NCBI GenBank assembly: GCA_018223415.1
Contig: JAGTTQ010000001.1
Location: 2,081,865-2,145,864, forward strand
Direction of reading: 5' to 3'
Length of the DNA stretch: 64,000 nt
Origin: Eubacteriaceae bacterium Marseille-Q4139
Lineage (GTDB): Bacteria > Bacillota > Clostridia > Lachnospirales > Lachnospiraceae
Shown here: one piece after another, positions 16,354-24,788 of the stretch
Layout of the letters: the number at the start of each line of letters is the position of its first letter
Numbering within the stretch: the first letter of the stretch is position 1
Notes under the pieces: generated by a model
What the model saw: only the letters and a program-made list of their open reading frames with translations
What the model was told of the DNA's origin: nothing
Databases searched by the model: none
Translations under genes and position numbers: made by a program

Positions 16354-18165
16354 TTGAAACAGAACCAGCAGATTCGGGGGCTTGGGCTTATTCTTCTTGT
16401 GGTGGCGCTGCTCACATTTGCGTCCAGCCTCACAAGGGGCGGCAGCCTGTTCAATGACAACATGTCCCATCAGGAATTCATGATGGCTATCGAGAATAAG
16501 ACCATTGAGGCAGTGGAAATCCATCAGAACAAGCAGACGCCTACGGGGTGCCTTACGATCTTAATGACGGACGGCGACAGGCGCGACGTGCCGGTTTCCG
16601 ACGTTATCAAGGCGGAACAGCTTTTAGAGGAAAACGGCATCGACTATGAACTCATGGATGTGCCTCAGGATAACTACCTGATGACCGTGATCCTGCCGAT
16701 TGGGCTTTCGGCAGTCGTTATCATGTTCATCATGATGTACATGAACGCGCGGTTAAACAGCGGCGGCGGAAATTCCAAAATGATGAATTTCGGAAAAAGC
16801 CGTGCGAAGATGAGCCGCACCAACTCCATCAATTTTACCAAGGTCGCAGGGCTTGAGGAGGAAAAAGAGGAGCTGGAGGAGATCGTTGACTTTTTAAAGG
16901 AGCCGAAAAAGTACACGGACGTGGGCGCCAGGATTCCCAAGGGCGTCATTCTTGTGGGCCCTCCGGGAACGGGAAAAACTTTGCTTGCAAAGGCTGTGGC
17001 CGGGGAAGCCGGTGTTCCGTTCTTCTCCATTTCCGGCTCGGATTTCGTAGAAATGTTCGTCGGCGTGGGCGCGTCGAGAGTCCGCGACCTTTTTGAGGAG
17101 GCCAAGCGGAACGCCCCGTGCATTGTGTTCATCGACGAGATTGACGCCGTTGCGAGACGGCGCGGCACAGGCATGGGCGGCGGCCACGACGAGAGGGAGC
17201 AGACCTTAAACCAGCTTCTGGTGGAGATGGACGGCTTCGGCATCAACGAGGGCATCATTGTCATGGCGGCCACGAACCGCGTCGATATCCTTGACCCGGC
17301 CATTCTGCGTCCCGGCCGCTTTGACAGGAAGGTGGGCGTTGGCCGTCCGGATATCAAGGGCCGCGAGGAGATCCTCATGGTGCATTCCAAGGAAAAACCC
17401 CTGGGCGACGACGTGGATTTGAAGCGGGTGGCCCAGACGACGGCCGGATTCACCGGCGCCGATCTGGAAAACCTCATGAACGAGGCGGCAATCCATGCGG
17501 CAAAAGAAAACCGCCGCTTTCTTAAACAGAGGGACATCGACCAGGCCTTCGTGAAGGTGGGCATCGGCGCCGAGAAGAAGAGCAAGGTGATTTCCGAAAA
17601 GGAGAAGAAAATCACGGCCTACCACGAGGCGGGCCATGCGATCCTGTTCCATGTACTGCCGGATATGGGGCCAGTCCACACGATTTCCATCATCCCCACG
17701 GGCATGGGGGCGGCCGGCTACACGATGCCGCTTCCGGAAAAGGATGAGATGTTCAACACGAAGGGGAAGATGCTCCAGACGATCATGGTTTCCCTGGGCG
17801 GCCGGATTGCCGAGGAGCTGATTTTCGGCGACGTGACGACGGGAGCTTCCCAGGACATCAAGCAGGCCACGGCCATTGCAAGAGCCATGGTGACCCAGTA
17901 CGGCATGTCGGAGAAGGTGGGCATGATTAACTATGGAAGCGACGAGGACGAGGTCTTCATCGGGCGCGACCTGGCCCACACAAGAAGCTACGGCGAGGAC
18001 GTGGCGACGGCCATCGACGGCGAGGTGAAGCGGATCATTGATGAATGCTATGAAAAAGCGAAGCAGATCATCATGGAACATGAGCCGGTTCTCCATAAGT
18101 GCTGTGAAATCCTGCTGGAAAAGGAAAAAATTGGACAGGAAGAATTTGAGGCACTGTTTGTTTAA
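16354..18165 (+). CDS. ftsH: ATP-dependent zinc metalloprotease FtsH
   Basis: A 603-residue membrane AAA+ protease for quality control of membrane and regulatory proteins. Two membrane spans flank a short extracytoplasmic domain (about residues 9-25 and 108-128). Walker A GPPGTGKT lies near residue 202, Walker B is IVFIDEIDAV, and the second region of homology includes AATNR and ILRPGRFDR. The zinc motif HEAGH is near residue 424. It starts with TTG, after an AAGGAGG site. A strong terminator follows the gene. Confidence 0.97.
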   Translation: MKQNQQIRGLGLILLVVALLTFASSLTRGGSLFNDNMSHQEFMMAIENKTIEAVEIHQNKQTPTGCLTILMTDGDRRDVPVSDVIKAEQLLEENGIDYELMDVPQDNYLMTVILPIGLSAVVIMFIMMYMNARLNSGGGNSKMMNFGKSRAKMSRTNSINFTKVAGLEEEKEELEEIVDFLKEPKKYTDVGARIPKGVILVGPPGTGKTLLAKAVAGEAGVPFFSISGSDFVEMFVGVGASRVRDLFEEAKRNAPCIVFIDEIDAVARRRGTGMGGGHDEREQTLNQLLVEMDGFGINEGIIVMAATNRVDILDPAILRPGRFDRKVGVGRPDIKGREEILMVHSKEKPLGDDVDLKRVAQTTAGFTGADLENLMNEAAIHAAKENRRFLKQRDIDQAFVKVGIGAEKKSKVISEKEKKITAYHEAGHAILFHVLPDMGPVHTISIIPTGMGAAGYTMPLPEKDEMFNTKGKMLQTIMVSLGGRIAEELIFGDVTTGASQDIKQATAIARAMVTQYGMSEKVGMINYGSDEDEVFIGRDLAHTRSYGEDVATAIDGEVKRIIDECYEKAKQIIMEHEPVLHKCCEILLEKEKIGQEEFEALFV

Positions 18166-18177
18166 TAAGTAAAGTTT

Positions 18178-18223
18178 GGCGGCGTTTGTGCAAAAGAAAC
18201 ATAAGCAGACGCCGCCTTTATTT
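18178..18223 (+). terminator. Terminator after ftsH
   Basis: GGCGGCGT (18178-18185) pairs with ACGCCGCC (18209-18216), followed by TTTATTTT. Confidence 0.85.
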
Positions 18224-18329
18224 TGCAAATATAAACTTTTGACAATAATTAAACAATGACTTGACAAAACGCACAAAAAATGTCCTGAAATTTTCTTATG
18301 TTTGTGCAGACTTATTCGGGAACGTATGC

Positions 18330-18441
18330 TATATTATAATGCGTAACCCCCCCCAATACATTATATAGTTTTTGCTATACCCCATAAGAGACATAATACC
18401 TTTTCCGAAGAAAGGCCAGCGATTCCCCGCTGGCCTTTTTT
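18330..18441 (+). ncRNA. Candidate C-rich small regulatory RNA
   Basis: A free-standing transcription unit of about 95-100 bases. TATAAT (18335-18340), or an extended -10 TGCTATATT ending at 18335, lies at its start. Its 5' end holds a run of eight C bases near 18347, then an ACCCC motif near 18380, and it ends in a terminator (AAGGCCAGC at 18412-18420 with GCTGGCCTT at 18429-18437 and a T run). There is no open frame with a ribosome site. C-rich single-stranded motifs are typical of Firmicutes small RNAs that pair with Shine-Dalgarno sequences (for example RsaE). The -35 (TTATTC, 18312-18317) is weak. Confidence 0.5.
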
Positions 18442-18508
18442 CTGCCGTAAATTTTTCATCTTCCTGATTTCACAGCAGAAATAACGTGCAAAACAAATGG
18501 ATATCCTG

Positions 18509-18514
18509 TATAAT
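18509..18514 (+). promoter_or_regulatory. Probable -10 of the GH13 gene
   Basis: TATAAT, with GTGCAA 17 bases upstream (18486-18491) as a possible -35, 76 bases before the start codon. Confidence 0.5.
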
Positions 18515-18589
18515 AGAAGGTGGGTTTTTGCCTTTTTGAAGGCATGACATGGAAAACGGAGACAGGAATACGGAAGGGGGACTTTTCCC

Positions 18590-20629
18590 GTGAAAAAAGC
18601 GGCTCTGTTTTGTGATGAGACAATGGATTACCGGAAACCGGCAGAACCGGATGCCGGCGAGTGGGTGACTGTAAAATTCCGCACCGAGAAAGATGATGTG
18701 GATTCTGTATATATAATTTTTGACGGGCATGCGGAGCGGGTCAAACTGGAAAAAGCGGAATCGGACGGGCGGTTTGACTATTACGCGACGGCCTTCCAGG
18801 TGGATGAGGAGCCAGTCTTTTACTATTTTGAGATTGCAGACGGCAATGAGGTCTGTCATTATACGCGCCTCGGGGTGGCGGAGGATCTGGGAAAGCATTT
18901 GATGTTTCGGATTACGCCAGGCTTTCACGTGCCGGACTGGGCCAAGGGCGCCGTCATGTACCAGATTTTTGTGGACAGATTCTGCAACGGCGATAAGACC
19001 AACGATGTGGAATCCGATGAATATGTGTATATCGGTTATCCGGTCACGAAGGTGGAAAACTGGGAGGAAGGCCTCTCGGTCATGGATGTGGACCGGTTTT
19101 ACGGCGGCGATTTGAAGGGAATCTGGGATAAGCTGGATTATATTGAGGGGCTTGGCGTCGAGGTTATCTACTTAAGCCCGATTTTCGTGTCGCCGTCCAA
19201 CCATAAATACGACTGTCAGGATTACAGCCATGTGGATCCCCATTACGGAGTGATTGTAAAGGACGCTGACGGCCTTGTGACGGACAATGCGGCGGACAAT
19301 GGCGGCGCGGAAAAGTATGCCGTGCGGACGACGGATCCTGCAAATTTAGAGGCCAGCGATAGATTTTTTGCGGAGTTTGCAGCCGAGGTGCACCGACGCG
19401 GGATGCGGCTTCTTCTGGACGGCGTGTTCAACCATTGCGGTTCCTTTAACCGCTGGCTGGACCGGGAGCGGATTTACGAGAAAAACGGCGGGTATGAGCC
19501 GGGGGCATATGTGACGGAAGAGAGCCCCTACCGAAACTTTTTCCGCTTCCGCGACGAGAAAGGCTGGCCGTGCAACGGCTCTTATGAGGGCTGGTGGGGG
19601 CATGACACGCTTCCGAAGCTCAACTATGACGAGGATCCGAAGTTAATGGAGTATATCATGGAGGTGGGGAGAAAGTGGGTTTCCGCGCCCTACTTCGTCG
19701 ATGGCTGGCGGCTTGATGTGGCGGCAGACCTGGGCCATTCCGCAGAGTTTAACCATGCGTTCTGGCGGCAGTTCCGTGAGAACGTGAAGGCGGCGAACCC
19801 GGATGCGCTTCTTCTGGCAGAGCACTACGGCGATGCGTCGCCGTGGCTGGCCGGCGACCAGTGGGACACGGTCATGAACTATGACGCGTTCATGGAGCCG
19901 CTCTCCTGGTTCCTCACAGGGCTTGAAAAGCACAGCGACCGGAGCGATCCCCATGCCTACCAGAACAGCCAGGCATTTTTCAGCACCATGCTCTATAACA
20001 TGAGCCGGATGCAGACGCCGTCTCTGATGGCGGCGATGAATGAGATTTCAAACCATGACCACTCCCGTTTCCTTACGCGGACGAACCGGACGGAGGGGCG
20101 CCTGTACTCCAAGGGGCATGAGGCGGCTTCCGAGGGGATCAATTACGGGATTTTCCGGGCCGGCGTCGTGGTGCAGATGACGTGGCCGGGGGCGCCGACG
20201 GTTTATTACGGCGACGAGGCCGGCGTCTGCGGCTGGACGGATCCGGATAACCGGCGGACGTATCCCTGGGGACATGAGGATCTGGAGCTGATTGAGTTCC
20301 ACCGTTACCTGATTGGGATCCGAAAGAAGAATAAGGTGTTCCGGAACGGATCGTTTAAGCCGCTTCTGGCGGAGAACGGCATGATCGCCTACGGGCGGTT
20401 TACCAGGGAGCGGGCCGGCGTCGTGGCCGTCAACAGCACGGGCCGGTGCCAGGAGGCGAAGATTGCCGTCTGGGAGGCCGGTGTCCGTCAGGAAACCATG
20501 GTGCGGGTCATGGAAACTACGGAAAAATGGTACAACGTGGGAAAACTAAAATTCCCTGTCACCGACGGGATCCTGACGGTGAAGATGGAACCGTATTCGG
20601 CTGTGATTTTTGAGGAAAAAATGCAATAA
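18590..20629 (+). CDS. GH13 alpha-glucan hydrolase (neopullulanase/cyclomaltodextrinase type)
   Basis: A 679-residue enzyme without signal peptide, thus cytosolic. An N-terminal beta-sandwich (about residues 1-110) precedes the TIM barrel. GH13 motifs are present: DGVFNHCG (region I), DGWRLDVA with the nucleophile Asp (region II), LLAEHYG with the acid/base Glu (region III) and EISNHDHSR (region IV). It would break maltodextrins or internal glycogen, which fits the glgCD genes in the same window, though it has its own promoter. The GTG start has GGAAGGGGGA upstream. Confidence 0.88.
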   Translation: MKKAALFCDETMDYRKPAEPDAGEWVTVKFRTEKDDVDSVYIIFDGHAERVKLEKAESDGRFDYYATAFQVDEEPVFYYFEIADGNEVCHYTRLGVAEDLGKHLMFRITPGFHVPDWAKGAVMYQIFVDRFCNGDKTNDVESDEYVYIGYPVTKVENWEEGLSVMDVDRFYGGDLKGIWDKLDYIEGLGVEVIYLSPIFVSPSNHKYDCQDYSHVDPHYGVIVKDADGLVTDNAADNGGAEKYAVRTTDPANLEASDRFFAEFAAEVHRRGMRLLLDGVFNHCGSFNRWLDRERIYEKNGGYEPGAYVTEESPYRNFFRFRDEKGWPCNGSYEGWWGHDTLPKLNYDEDPKLMEYIMEVGRKWVSAPYFVDGWRLDVAADLGHSAEFNHAFWRQFRENVKAANPDALLLAEHYGDASPWLAGDQWDTVMNYDAFMEPLSWFLTGLEKHSDRSDPHAYQNSQAFFSTMLYNMSRMQTPSLMAAMNEISNHDHSRFLTRTNRTEGRLYSKGHEAASEGINYGIFRAGVVVQMTWPGAPTVYYGDEAGVCGWTDPDNRRTYPWGHEDLELIEFHRYLIGIRKKNKVFRNGSFKPLLAENGMIAYGRFTRERAGVVAVNSTGRCQEAKIAVWEAGVRQETMVRVMETTEKWYNVGKLKFPVTDGILTVKMEPYSAVIFEEKMQ

Positions 20630-20660
20630 ATCGTAGTACCGGGGGCAGTTGTATGCGGCG

Positions 20661-21094
20661 TTATCTGCCAAACCCGTATTTGAAGATTGCGGTCAATGGC
20701 TTTTTTGTGGTGCAGTCCTCTGTGTCCCGGTCTGCCCGGCCGTCGACGAGAGAGAAATAACAGATAAGTCTCCTGTAATGCTGCAAAACAGTGTTGACTG
20801 CCTCCGGCTCCAGTTCCGCAAGGCATAGAAATCCCCCCTCTTCCTCCACAAAGGGCTGTGTATGGTTGACGGGGGGATTATTGCGTACCCGGAATGAATC
20901 ATTTTAAACAGTTCTTTATCTTCCTGGGCGCTGCCGCCTCCCCTCAGATTCACACAGGCATACATCGCCTTTCCATTCCGATACGTCATCTGCCAGAAGG
21001 GATACTTGAGAATCCCAGGGATGTTTTGTTTGTTGAGCACCGGGGGGAGAGCTGATAGAAGGAATGTTTTATTTGTAAATTTTTCCCCTTGCAT
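20661..21094 (-). pseudogene. Remnant of a class M sirtuin C-terminus plus unrecognised fragment
   Basis: The reverse strand at about 20939-21028 encodes IPGILKYPFWQMTYRNGKAM and then YACVNL. This closely matches the C-terminal part of the intact sirtuin at 21774-22619 (PGIIKYPFWQMAYQNPKAV, YACIN). No sirtuin N-terminus is present, and the matching ends about 50 residues in. Downstream, at 20661-20849, a different frame (EEEGGFLCLAELEPEAV, LICYFSLVDGRADRD) looks protein-like but is not recognised. The whole stretch is best read as gene debris from an older copy of the sirtuin locus. Confidence 0.6.
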
Positions 21095-21174
21095 AATTTC
21101 CTCAAAATGGATATACTATAAGTAAGAAAGTAGGAAAATACAACTTTCGCGCTCAAAATAAGGGAGATGATATT

Positions 21175-21435
21175 ATGCTGGCTGAACTACGGCAGAAATC
21201 GCAGGTTACCATACCGAAGGATATTATCGTCAAGCTTGGCCTCTCGGAAGGTGATAAGCTTGACATTTTTGAGAAAGACGGTACCATTTGCATCATACCG
21301 GTAGTTGTTTATCCCAAAAACTACCTATCCGAACTCCGGGAAGAAATTGACAACGTCAAAGCAAAGATTGCATCCGGAGAACAGCCTCTTTTTGATAGCG
21401 TGGATGCTCTGTTTGACAAATTGGAGAGGGATTGA
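21175..21435 (+). CDS. AbrB/MazE-type antitoxin
   Basis: An 86-residue protein with a SpoVT/AbrB swapped-hairpin DNA-binding domain at residues 1-45 (LRQKSQVTIPKDIIVKLGLSEGD) and a C-terminal acidic tail that would bind the toxin. Its stop codon overlaps the ATG of the ParE/RelE-like gene at 21435 (TGATG), the usual antitoxin-toxin coupling. Antitoxins of this type repress their own promoter. Confidence 0.8.
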   Translation: MLAELRQKSQVTIPKDIIVKLGLSEGDKLDIFEKDGTICIIPVVVYPKNYLSELREEIDNVKAKIASGEQPLFDSVDALFDKLERD

Positions 21436-21700
21436 TGGCATATGAGTTTACCTTTACACCTCGTTTCCAGAAACATTTTAAGGATTTGACCGTTCAGGAA
21501 AAAAGCAGCTTAAAAACAAGCTGGAACTCCTGGCTCAGAACCCATCCCACCCGTCATTACGGACAAAGCGGATTCAAGGGACATCAGATCTCTTTGAGTG
21601 CAGCGTCAACATGGATATTCGCATTATTTGGTATTATGAGGGAGATAAAATAATTATTCTAGTGGATGTCGGACATCACGACATCTCAAAACAATTTTAA
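21435..21700 (+). pseudogene. RelE/ParE-type toxin gene with frameshift
   Basis: The first 29 or so codons (AYEFTFTPRFQKHFKDLTVQ) match RelE/ParE mRNA interferase or gyrase-toxin proteins. In the starting frame the protein then diverges and ends at 21653. The expected C-terminus (LELLAQNPSHPSLRTKRIQG, DIRIIWYYEGDKIIILVDVG, HHDISKQF) is encoded in the -1 frame up to 21700. The switch point is a run of five A bases at about 21512-21516, so one A was probably lost. The toxin is probably dead while its antitoxin remains intact. Confidence 0.75.
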
Positions 21701-21773
21701 CAGTAATGAGGATATGTCCCGAATTTTATATATTATCCGGGACATATTTTAAAGCTGTCGGGTTTATCTCTTT

Positions 21774-22619
21774 TTACAGGTTCTCTAATGCCACCTCAAT
21801 ATCCCCGTCAATACAGAAGGAGCGTTCCTTTATCTCCGGCGGAGCATAGGCTTCCCCGGCATTTATACAGGCATACACCGCCTTCGGATTCTGGTATGCC
21901 ATCTGCCAAAACGGATACTTAATAATCCCCGGGGTGTTACCACCCACACCCAATTCCAAATAGAGGATATGCGATCCCACATGACGACGAATAAAATCAT
22001 CATACCGACACGCAGCAGCGTGCCAGCCCTCATCCTCCACAAATGTGCTGTCTGCCCGCAGATTCATCGACATGGGCGCGCCGCAGACAGGACAGCGGGG
22101 GACTAATTCGCCTGGTATTTTCATGTCCTTTTGCTCTGCAAACATTCTTCTGACAGCCGTTTCATTGTCGTATGTTTTCTTGTGACAGGGCTTAGAACAC
22201 TGCCACAAGCCATAGTCGCCCTGCGTATAAAACAATCTGCCTTTATCAAATCCGGCTTTCTGAAAGCAGTGGTCTACATTGGTTGTCAGCACAAAATAAT
22301 CCTTGTCCCGTACCAGTTCCAAAAGGTTCTGATAAACAGGCTTTGGAGCGTCCATGTAACGGTTGATATAAATGTATCTGCTCCAATATGCCCAGTGTTC
22401 CTCTAATGTTTCAAAAGGATAAAAGCCACCGGAATACATATCGTGAAAACCATATTTCTCAATAAAATCTCCAAAGTGTTTTTCAAAACGCTCTCCCGTA
22501 TAAGTAAATCCGGCAGAAGTGGAAAGCCCGGAACCGGCACCGATCACCACCGCGTCCGCTGCATGAAGCTCCTGCCTGATCCGTTCCATATTATCGCAAT
22601 AGGCGCTTGTAAATTTCAT
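21774..22619 (-). CDS. Class M sirtuin (SirTM), NAD-dependent protein ADP-ribosyltransferase
   Basis: About 281 residues. The Rossmann NAD motif GAGSGLSTSAG, the sequence LTTNVDHCFQKAGF and the zinc-ribbon cysteines (CSKPCHKK, then CPVCGAP) are visible. Class M sirtuins of Staphylococcus and Streptococcus are linked to a macrodomain and mono-ADP-ribosylate a lipoylated GcvH-like protein during oxidative stress; canonical sirtuin TQNIDxLH is altered here as in that class. The start MKFTSAY at 22619 has AAGGA upstream, inside the end of the macrodomain gene, so the two are coupled. The usual GcvH-L and LplA2 partners are not in this operon. Confidence 0.88.
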   Translation of the reverse strand: MKFTSAYCDNMERIRQELHAADAVVIGAGSGLSTSAGFTYTGERFEKHFGDFIEKYGFHDMYSGGFYPFETLEEHWAYWSRYIYINRYMDAPKPVYQNLLELVRDKDYFVLTTNVDHCFQKAGFDKGRLFYTQGDYGLWQCSKPCHKKTYDNETAVRRMFAEQKDMKIPGELVPRCPVCGAPMSMNLRADSTFVEDEGWHAAACRYDDFIRRHVGSHILYLELGVGGNTPGIIKYPFWQMAYQNPKAVYACINAGEAYAPPEIKERSFCIDGDIEVALENL

Positions 22620-23376
22620 AGTCGCTGTCCTTAAAAACATTGAAAATCACCTCGATCTTGTCTGGATTCTTCTGCTGCCATTCCCTGACCGTCTGTATGG
22701 CAATCTGTGCTGCCAGTTCGTTAGGGAAATGAAATTCGCCGGTGGAAATGCAGCAGAAAGCAATGCTTTTCAAGCCATAAGCCGCCGCCAATTCCAGACA
22801 GGAACGGTAGCAGCCTGCCAGTAGTTCCCGATCTGTTCGGGTAACGGCTCCATGAATGATAGGGCCGACAGTATGCAATACATACCGACAGGGAAGATTA
22901 TAGGCATTTGTAATTTTTGCCTTGCCGGTGGGTTCTTCTTCTTTCTGCCCGGCCATGATACGGGCGCACTCCAGACGGAGCTGAACGCCTGCGTAGGTGT
23001 GAATGGCATTATCAATACAGCCGTGACAGGGAACAAAGCAGCCCAGCATCCCACTGTTTGCCGCGTTGACAATCCCATCTGCGGCAAGAGTGGTAATGTC
23101 GCCCTTCCAGAGATATAAGCCTGCCTGCACCGGCGTTAAATCCGCAACTTTTGTAATGCCTCTTTCGGACAGCCGTGTTTGAAGGTAACGATCCTGCTCC
23201 CGCAAAAATTCCTCGCTGACGGGAGCAGGCAGGCGTACATTCATGAGACTGCGAAGAAGCAGCCGTTTATCTGACAGGTTTGCAGGAACACCGGTATTTT
23301 GATATTCCCCGCGTTCATTTAATAAATACCGAAGCAGGAAGTCGATACGCTGCTCCTGTGTCCGTTTCTGTGTCAT
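22591..23376 (-). CDS. Zinc-containing macrodomain protein (ADP-ribosyl hydrolase)
   Basis: About 261 residues. A helical N-terminus of about 80 residues precedes a macrodomain. LYLWKGDITTLAADGIVNAANSGMLG is the ADP-ribose loop, and CFVPCHGCIDNAIH carries the Cys/His zinc site of the Zn-macro family. STGEFHFP is the second loop. The enzyme removes ADP-ribose added by the downstream sirtuin. The ATG at 23376 is preferred over 23382 because AAAGGAGGG needs the longer spacing; it overlaps the upstream stop codon by 4 bases. Confidence 0.88.
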   Translation of the reverse strand: MTQKRTQEQRIDFLLRYLLNERGEYQNTGVPANLSDKRLLLRSLMNVRLPAPVSEEFLREQDRYLQTRLSERGITKVADLTPVQAGLYLWKGDITTLAADGIVNAANSGMLGCFVPCHGCIDNAIHTYAGVQLRLECARIMAGQKEEEPTGKAKITNAYNLPCRYVLHTVGPIIHGAVTRTDRELLAGCYRSCLELAAAYGLKSIAFCCISTGEFHFPNELAAQIAIQTVREWQQKNPDKIEVIFNVFKDSDYEIYKRLLR

Positions 23377-24002
23377 AAACATGCCCTCCTTTCAACAGCC
23401 CCTACCGGACAGACCTCAAAGCAATTCCCACAATGCAGACAATGCTCCTGTTCAATCAAAACGGGCTTTTGGGTTATATCAATACATTTCTGCGGGCATT
23501 TGGAATCGCATCGTTTACAGCCAATGCACTGATCCGTTACAAAATAACCGGTCTTCTTCTCCTGTGCGCCGCCGAAAGAGAAAGTTTCCCGTTCAATCGG
23601 CCGTTTTGAGAGGTCAAACCATTCGCCGGTTCCCTCATAGATTTTGAAAACGGTAAGGGTGCTGCGGGAACGTACATCGGGATAAATTTTTTCCATGTAT
23701 GGATTTTTTTCAAACAGGGCCGGCAGTCTGTCCGGGCCAGTTTCCTGCACTTTTCCCTGTACGGATACTGCTGTGCAGGAAAGAGTATCTTTTCCCTTCA
23801 TGGCGGTAAAAGCAATATTGTCATTGGCTTTTAGGCGGTCATAAAAGTTTTTTCCTCTTGCAGTCAGAAAGTAAAGGCCGCTTTCGTCATAGTCCATGAT
23901 GTCAATGGCGCAGGTAACAGGCCGTCCCTCGCTGTCTACGGTTGCAAAAACGGTGGAATGAATTTCTTCCATAATATATTTCAGATAACCTCTTGCCTGC
24001 AT
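23373..24002 (-). CDS. PPOX flavin domain fused to 2x[4Fe-4S] ferredoxin domain
   Basis: A 209-residue redox protein. Residues 1-140 form a PPOX-type FMN split barrel (HSTVFATVDSEGRPVTCAID). Residues 155-205 hold two CxxCxxCxxxCP clusters (CIGCKRCDSKCPQKC and CLHCGNCFEVCPVG). It likely passes electrons between a ferredoxin pool and an unknown flavin substrate. It heads the operon with the macrodomain and the sirtuin, with a GGAGG site before the ATG, and diverges from the HxlR-type regulator remnant, which presumably once controlled it. Confidence 0.85.
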   Translation of the reverse strand: MQARGYLKYIMEEIHSTVFATVDSEGRPVTCAIDIMDYDESGLYFLTARGKNFYDRLKANDNIAFTAMKGKDTLSCTAVSVQGKVQETGPDRLPALFEKNPYMEKIYPDVRSRSTLTVFKIYEGTGEWFDLSKRPIERETFSFGGAQEKKTGYFVTDQCIGCKRCDSKCPQKCIDITQKPVLIEQEHCLHCGNCFEVCPVGAVERRACL

Positions 24003-24180
24003 AACGCACCTCCTGTTTCTGGCTGTCCTTTAAAATAGGGGTAAGCCGTTTATAAAGAAATTTTGTCTCGAAAACAAGCAGCGATAGCTGTCTTTTTGGT
24101 TTTGCAGGATTATAATAATTCCGTAATTTCTGCTTGTAAAGTAAGCACATTATTGTACCGTAGTTACTAAAAGGAAACTA

Positions 24181-24383
24181 TTGAAGGAGAGTGAGCAAGT
24201 TAAAGAATTGCCCGCCTGCCCGGTGGAATCAATGCTTATGTTCATTGAAGACAAATGGAAAGTCCTCATTCTGCGCGATTTAATGACTGGAACAATGCGG
24301 TTCGGAGAACTCAAAAGTACGCAGAGGTTCCTCCTCGGGTGGAATACCGTATGGCAGAGCCAGGGAAAAGCTTTGTTCCTTGA
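24181..24383 (+). pseudogene. HxlR-family redox regulator with internal deletion
   Basis: The first 45 codons match an HxlR winged helix (ELPACPVESMLMFIEDKWKV and then LILRDLMTGTMRFGELK, with the sensor Cys in PACPVE). Directly after RFGELK the frame shifts, and the sequence of the protein's far end (YAEVPPRVEYRMAEPGKSF) is encoded in another frame up to 24383. About 30 codons, including the recognition helix, are missing. The divergent placement from the flavin-ferredoxin operon is that of an HxlR regulator and its target. Confidence 0.75.
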
Positions 24384-24444
24384 ACAAAAAATGCTTGCTT
24401 TTTCATGATTTTTATGATATCATTTTGACTTGTCAGAATGATAT

Positions 24445-24526
24445 GGGCGGATTCCCGAGTGGCCAAAGGGGACAGACTGTAAATCTGCTGCAATTTGCTT
24501 CGGTGGTTCGAATCCACCTCCGCCCA
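24445..24526 (+). tRNA. tRNA-Tyr (GTA)
   Basis: The acceptor GGGCGGA pairs with TCCGCCC; anticodon loop CTGTAAA; long class II variable arm; T arm GGTGGTTCGAATCCACC. CCA is not encoded. Confidence 0.97.
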
Positions 24527-24535
24527 TTTGTTCGT

Positions 24536-24608
<73 letters not shown>

Positions 24609-24620
24609 TTTTTCTTATTT

Positions 24621-24691
24621 GCGGGTGTAGTTCAATGGTAGAACACCAGCCTTCCAAGCTGGATACGTGGGTTCGATTCCCATCACCTGCT
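24621..24691 (+). tRNA. tRNA-Gly (TCC), 3' end rebuilt by an integrative element
   Basis: The acceptor GCGGGTG pairs with CACCTGC, giving one G-U pair; anticodon loop CTTCCAA; 71 bases. The last 20-30 bases are repeated at 28580-28609, where the sequence is CACCCGC (full pairing), which marks the attachment site. Confidence 0.96.
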
Positions 24692-24702
24692 TTTTTGATT
24701 GG

Positions 24703-24744
24703 TCAGCCGGAGCCTTGATTTATCAGGGTTCCGGCTGATTTTTT
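24703..24744 (+). terminator. Terminator of the Tyr-Phe-Gly tRNA operon
   Basis: TCAGCCGGA (24703-24711) pairs with TCCGGCTGA (24730-24738), followed by six T bases. It lies inside the integrated element, which therefore supplies the terminator. Confidence 0.88.
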
Positions 24745-24766
24745 ACTGTTTCATATCCGGGTTTTC

Positions 24767-24786
24767 GGGGTAGACCAGGGTAGACC
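24767..24786 (+). repeat. Tandem integrase arm-type sites, left end
   Basis: GGGGTAGACC and AGGGTAGACC lie directly in tandem, 10 bases apart, between the tRNA terminator and the integrase stop codon. Matching copies lie inside the right end (28505-28526). Confidence 0.6.
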
Positions 24787-24788
24787 TG

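Noticed and set aside
17206..18276. 356-codon open frame on the reverse strand of ftsH
   Set aside because: Shadow of a GC-rich gene: low-complexity His/Arg-rich translation, no ribosome site and no family resemblance, while FtsH on the other strand is certain.
21505..21520. Programmed -1 frameshift in the ParE/RelE gene
   Set aside because: The A run is not a classical slippery heptamer, and no stimulatory hairpin follows; a simple one-base deletion explains it.
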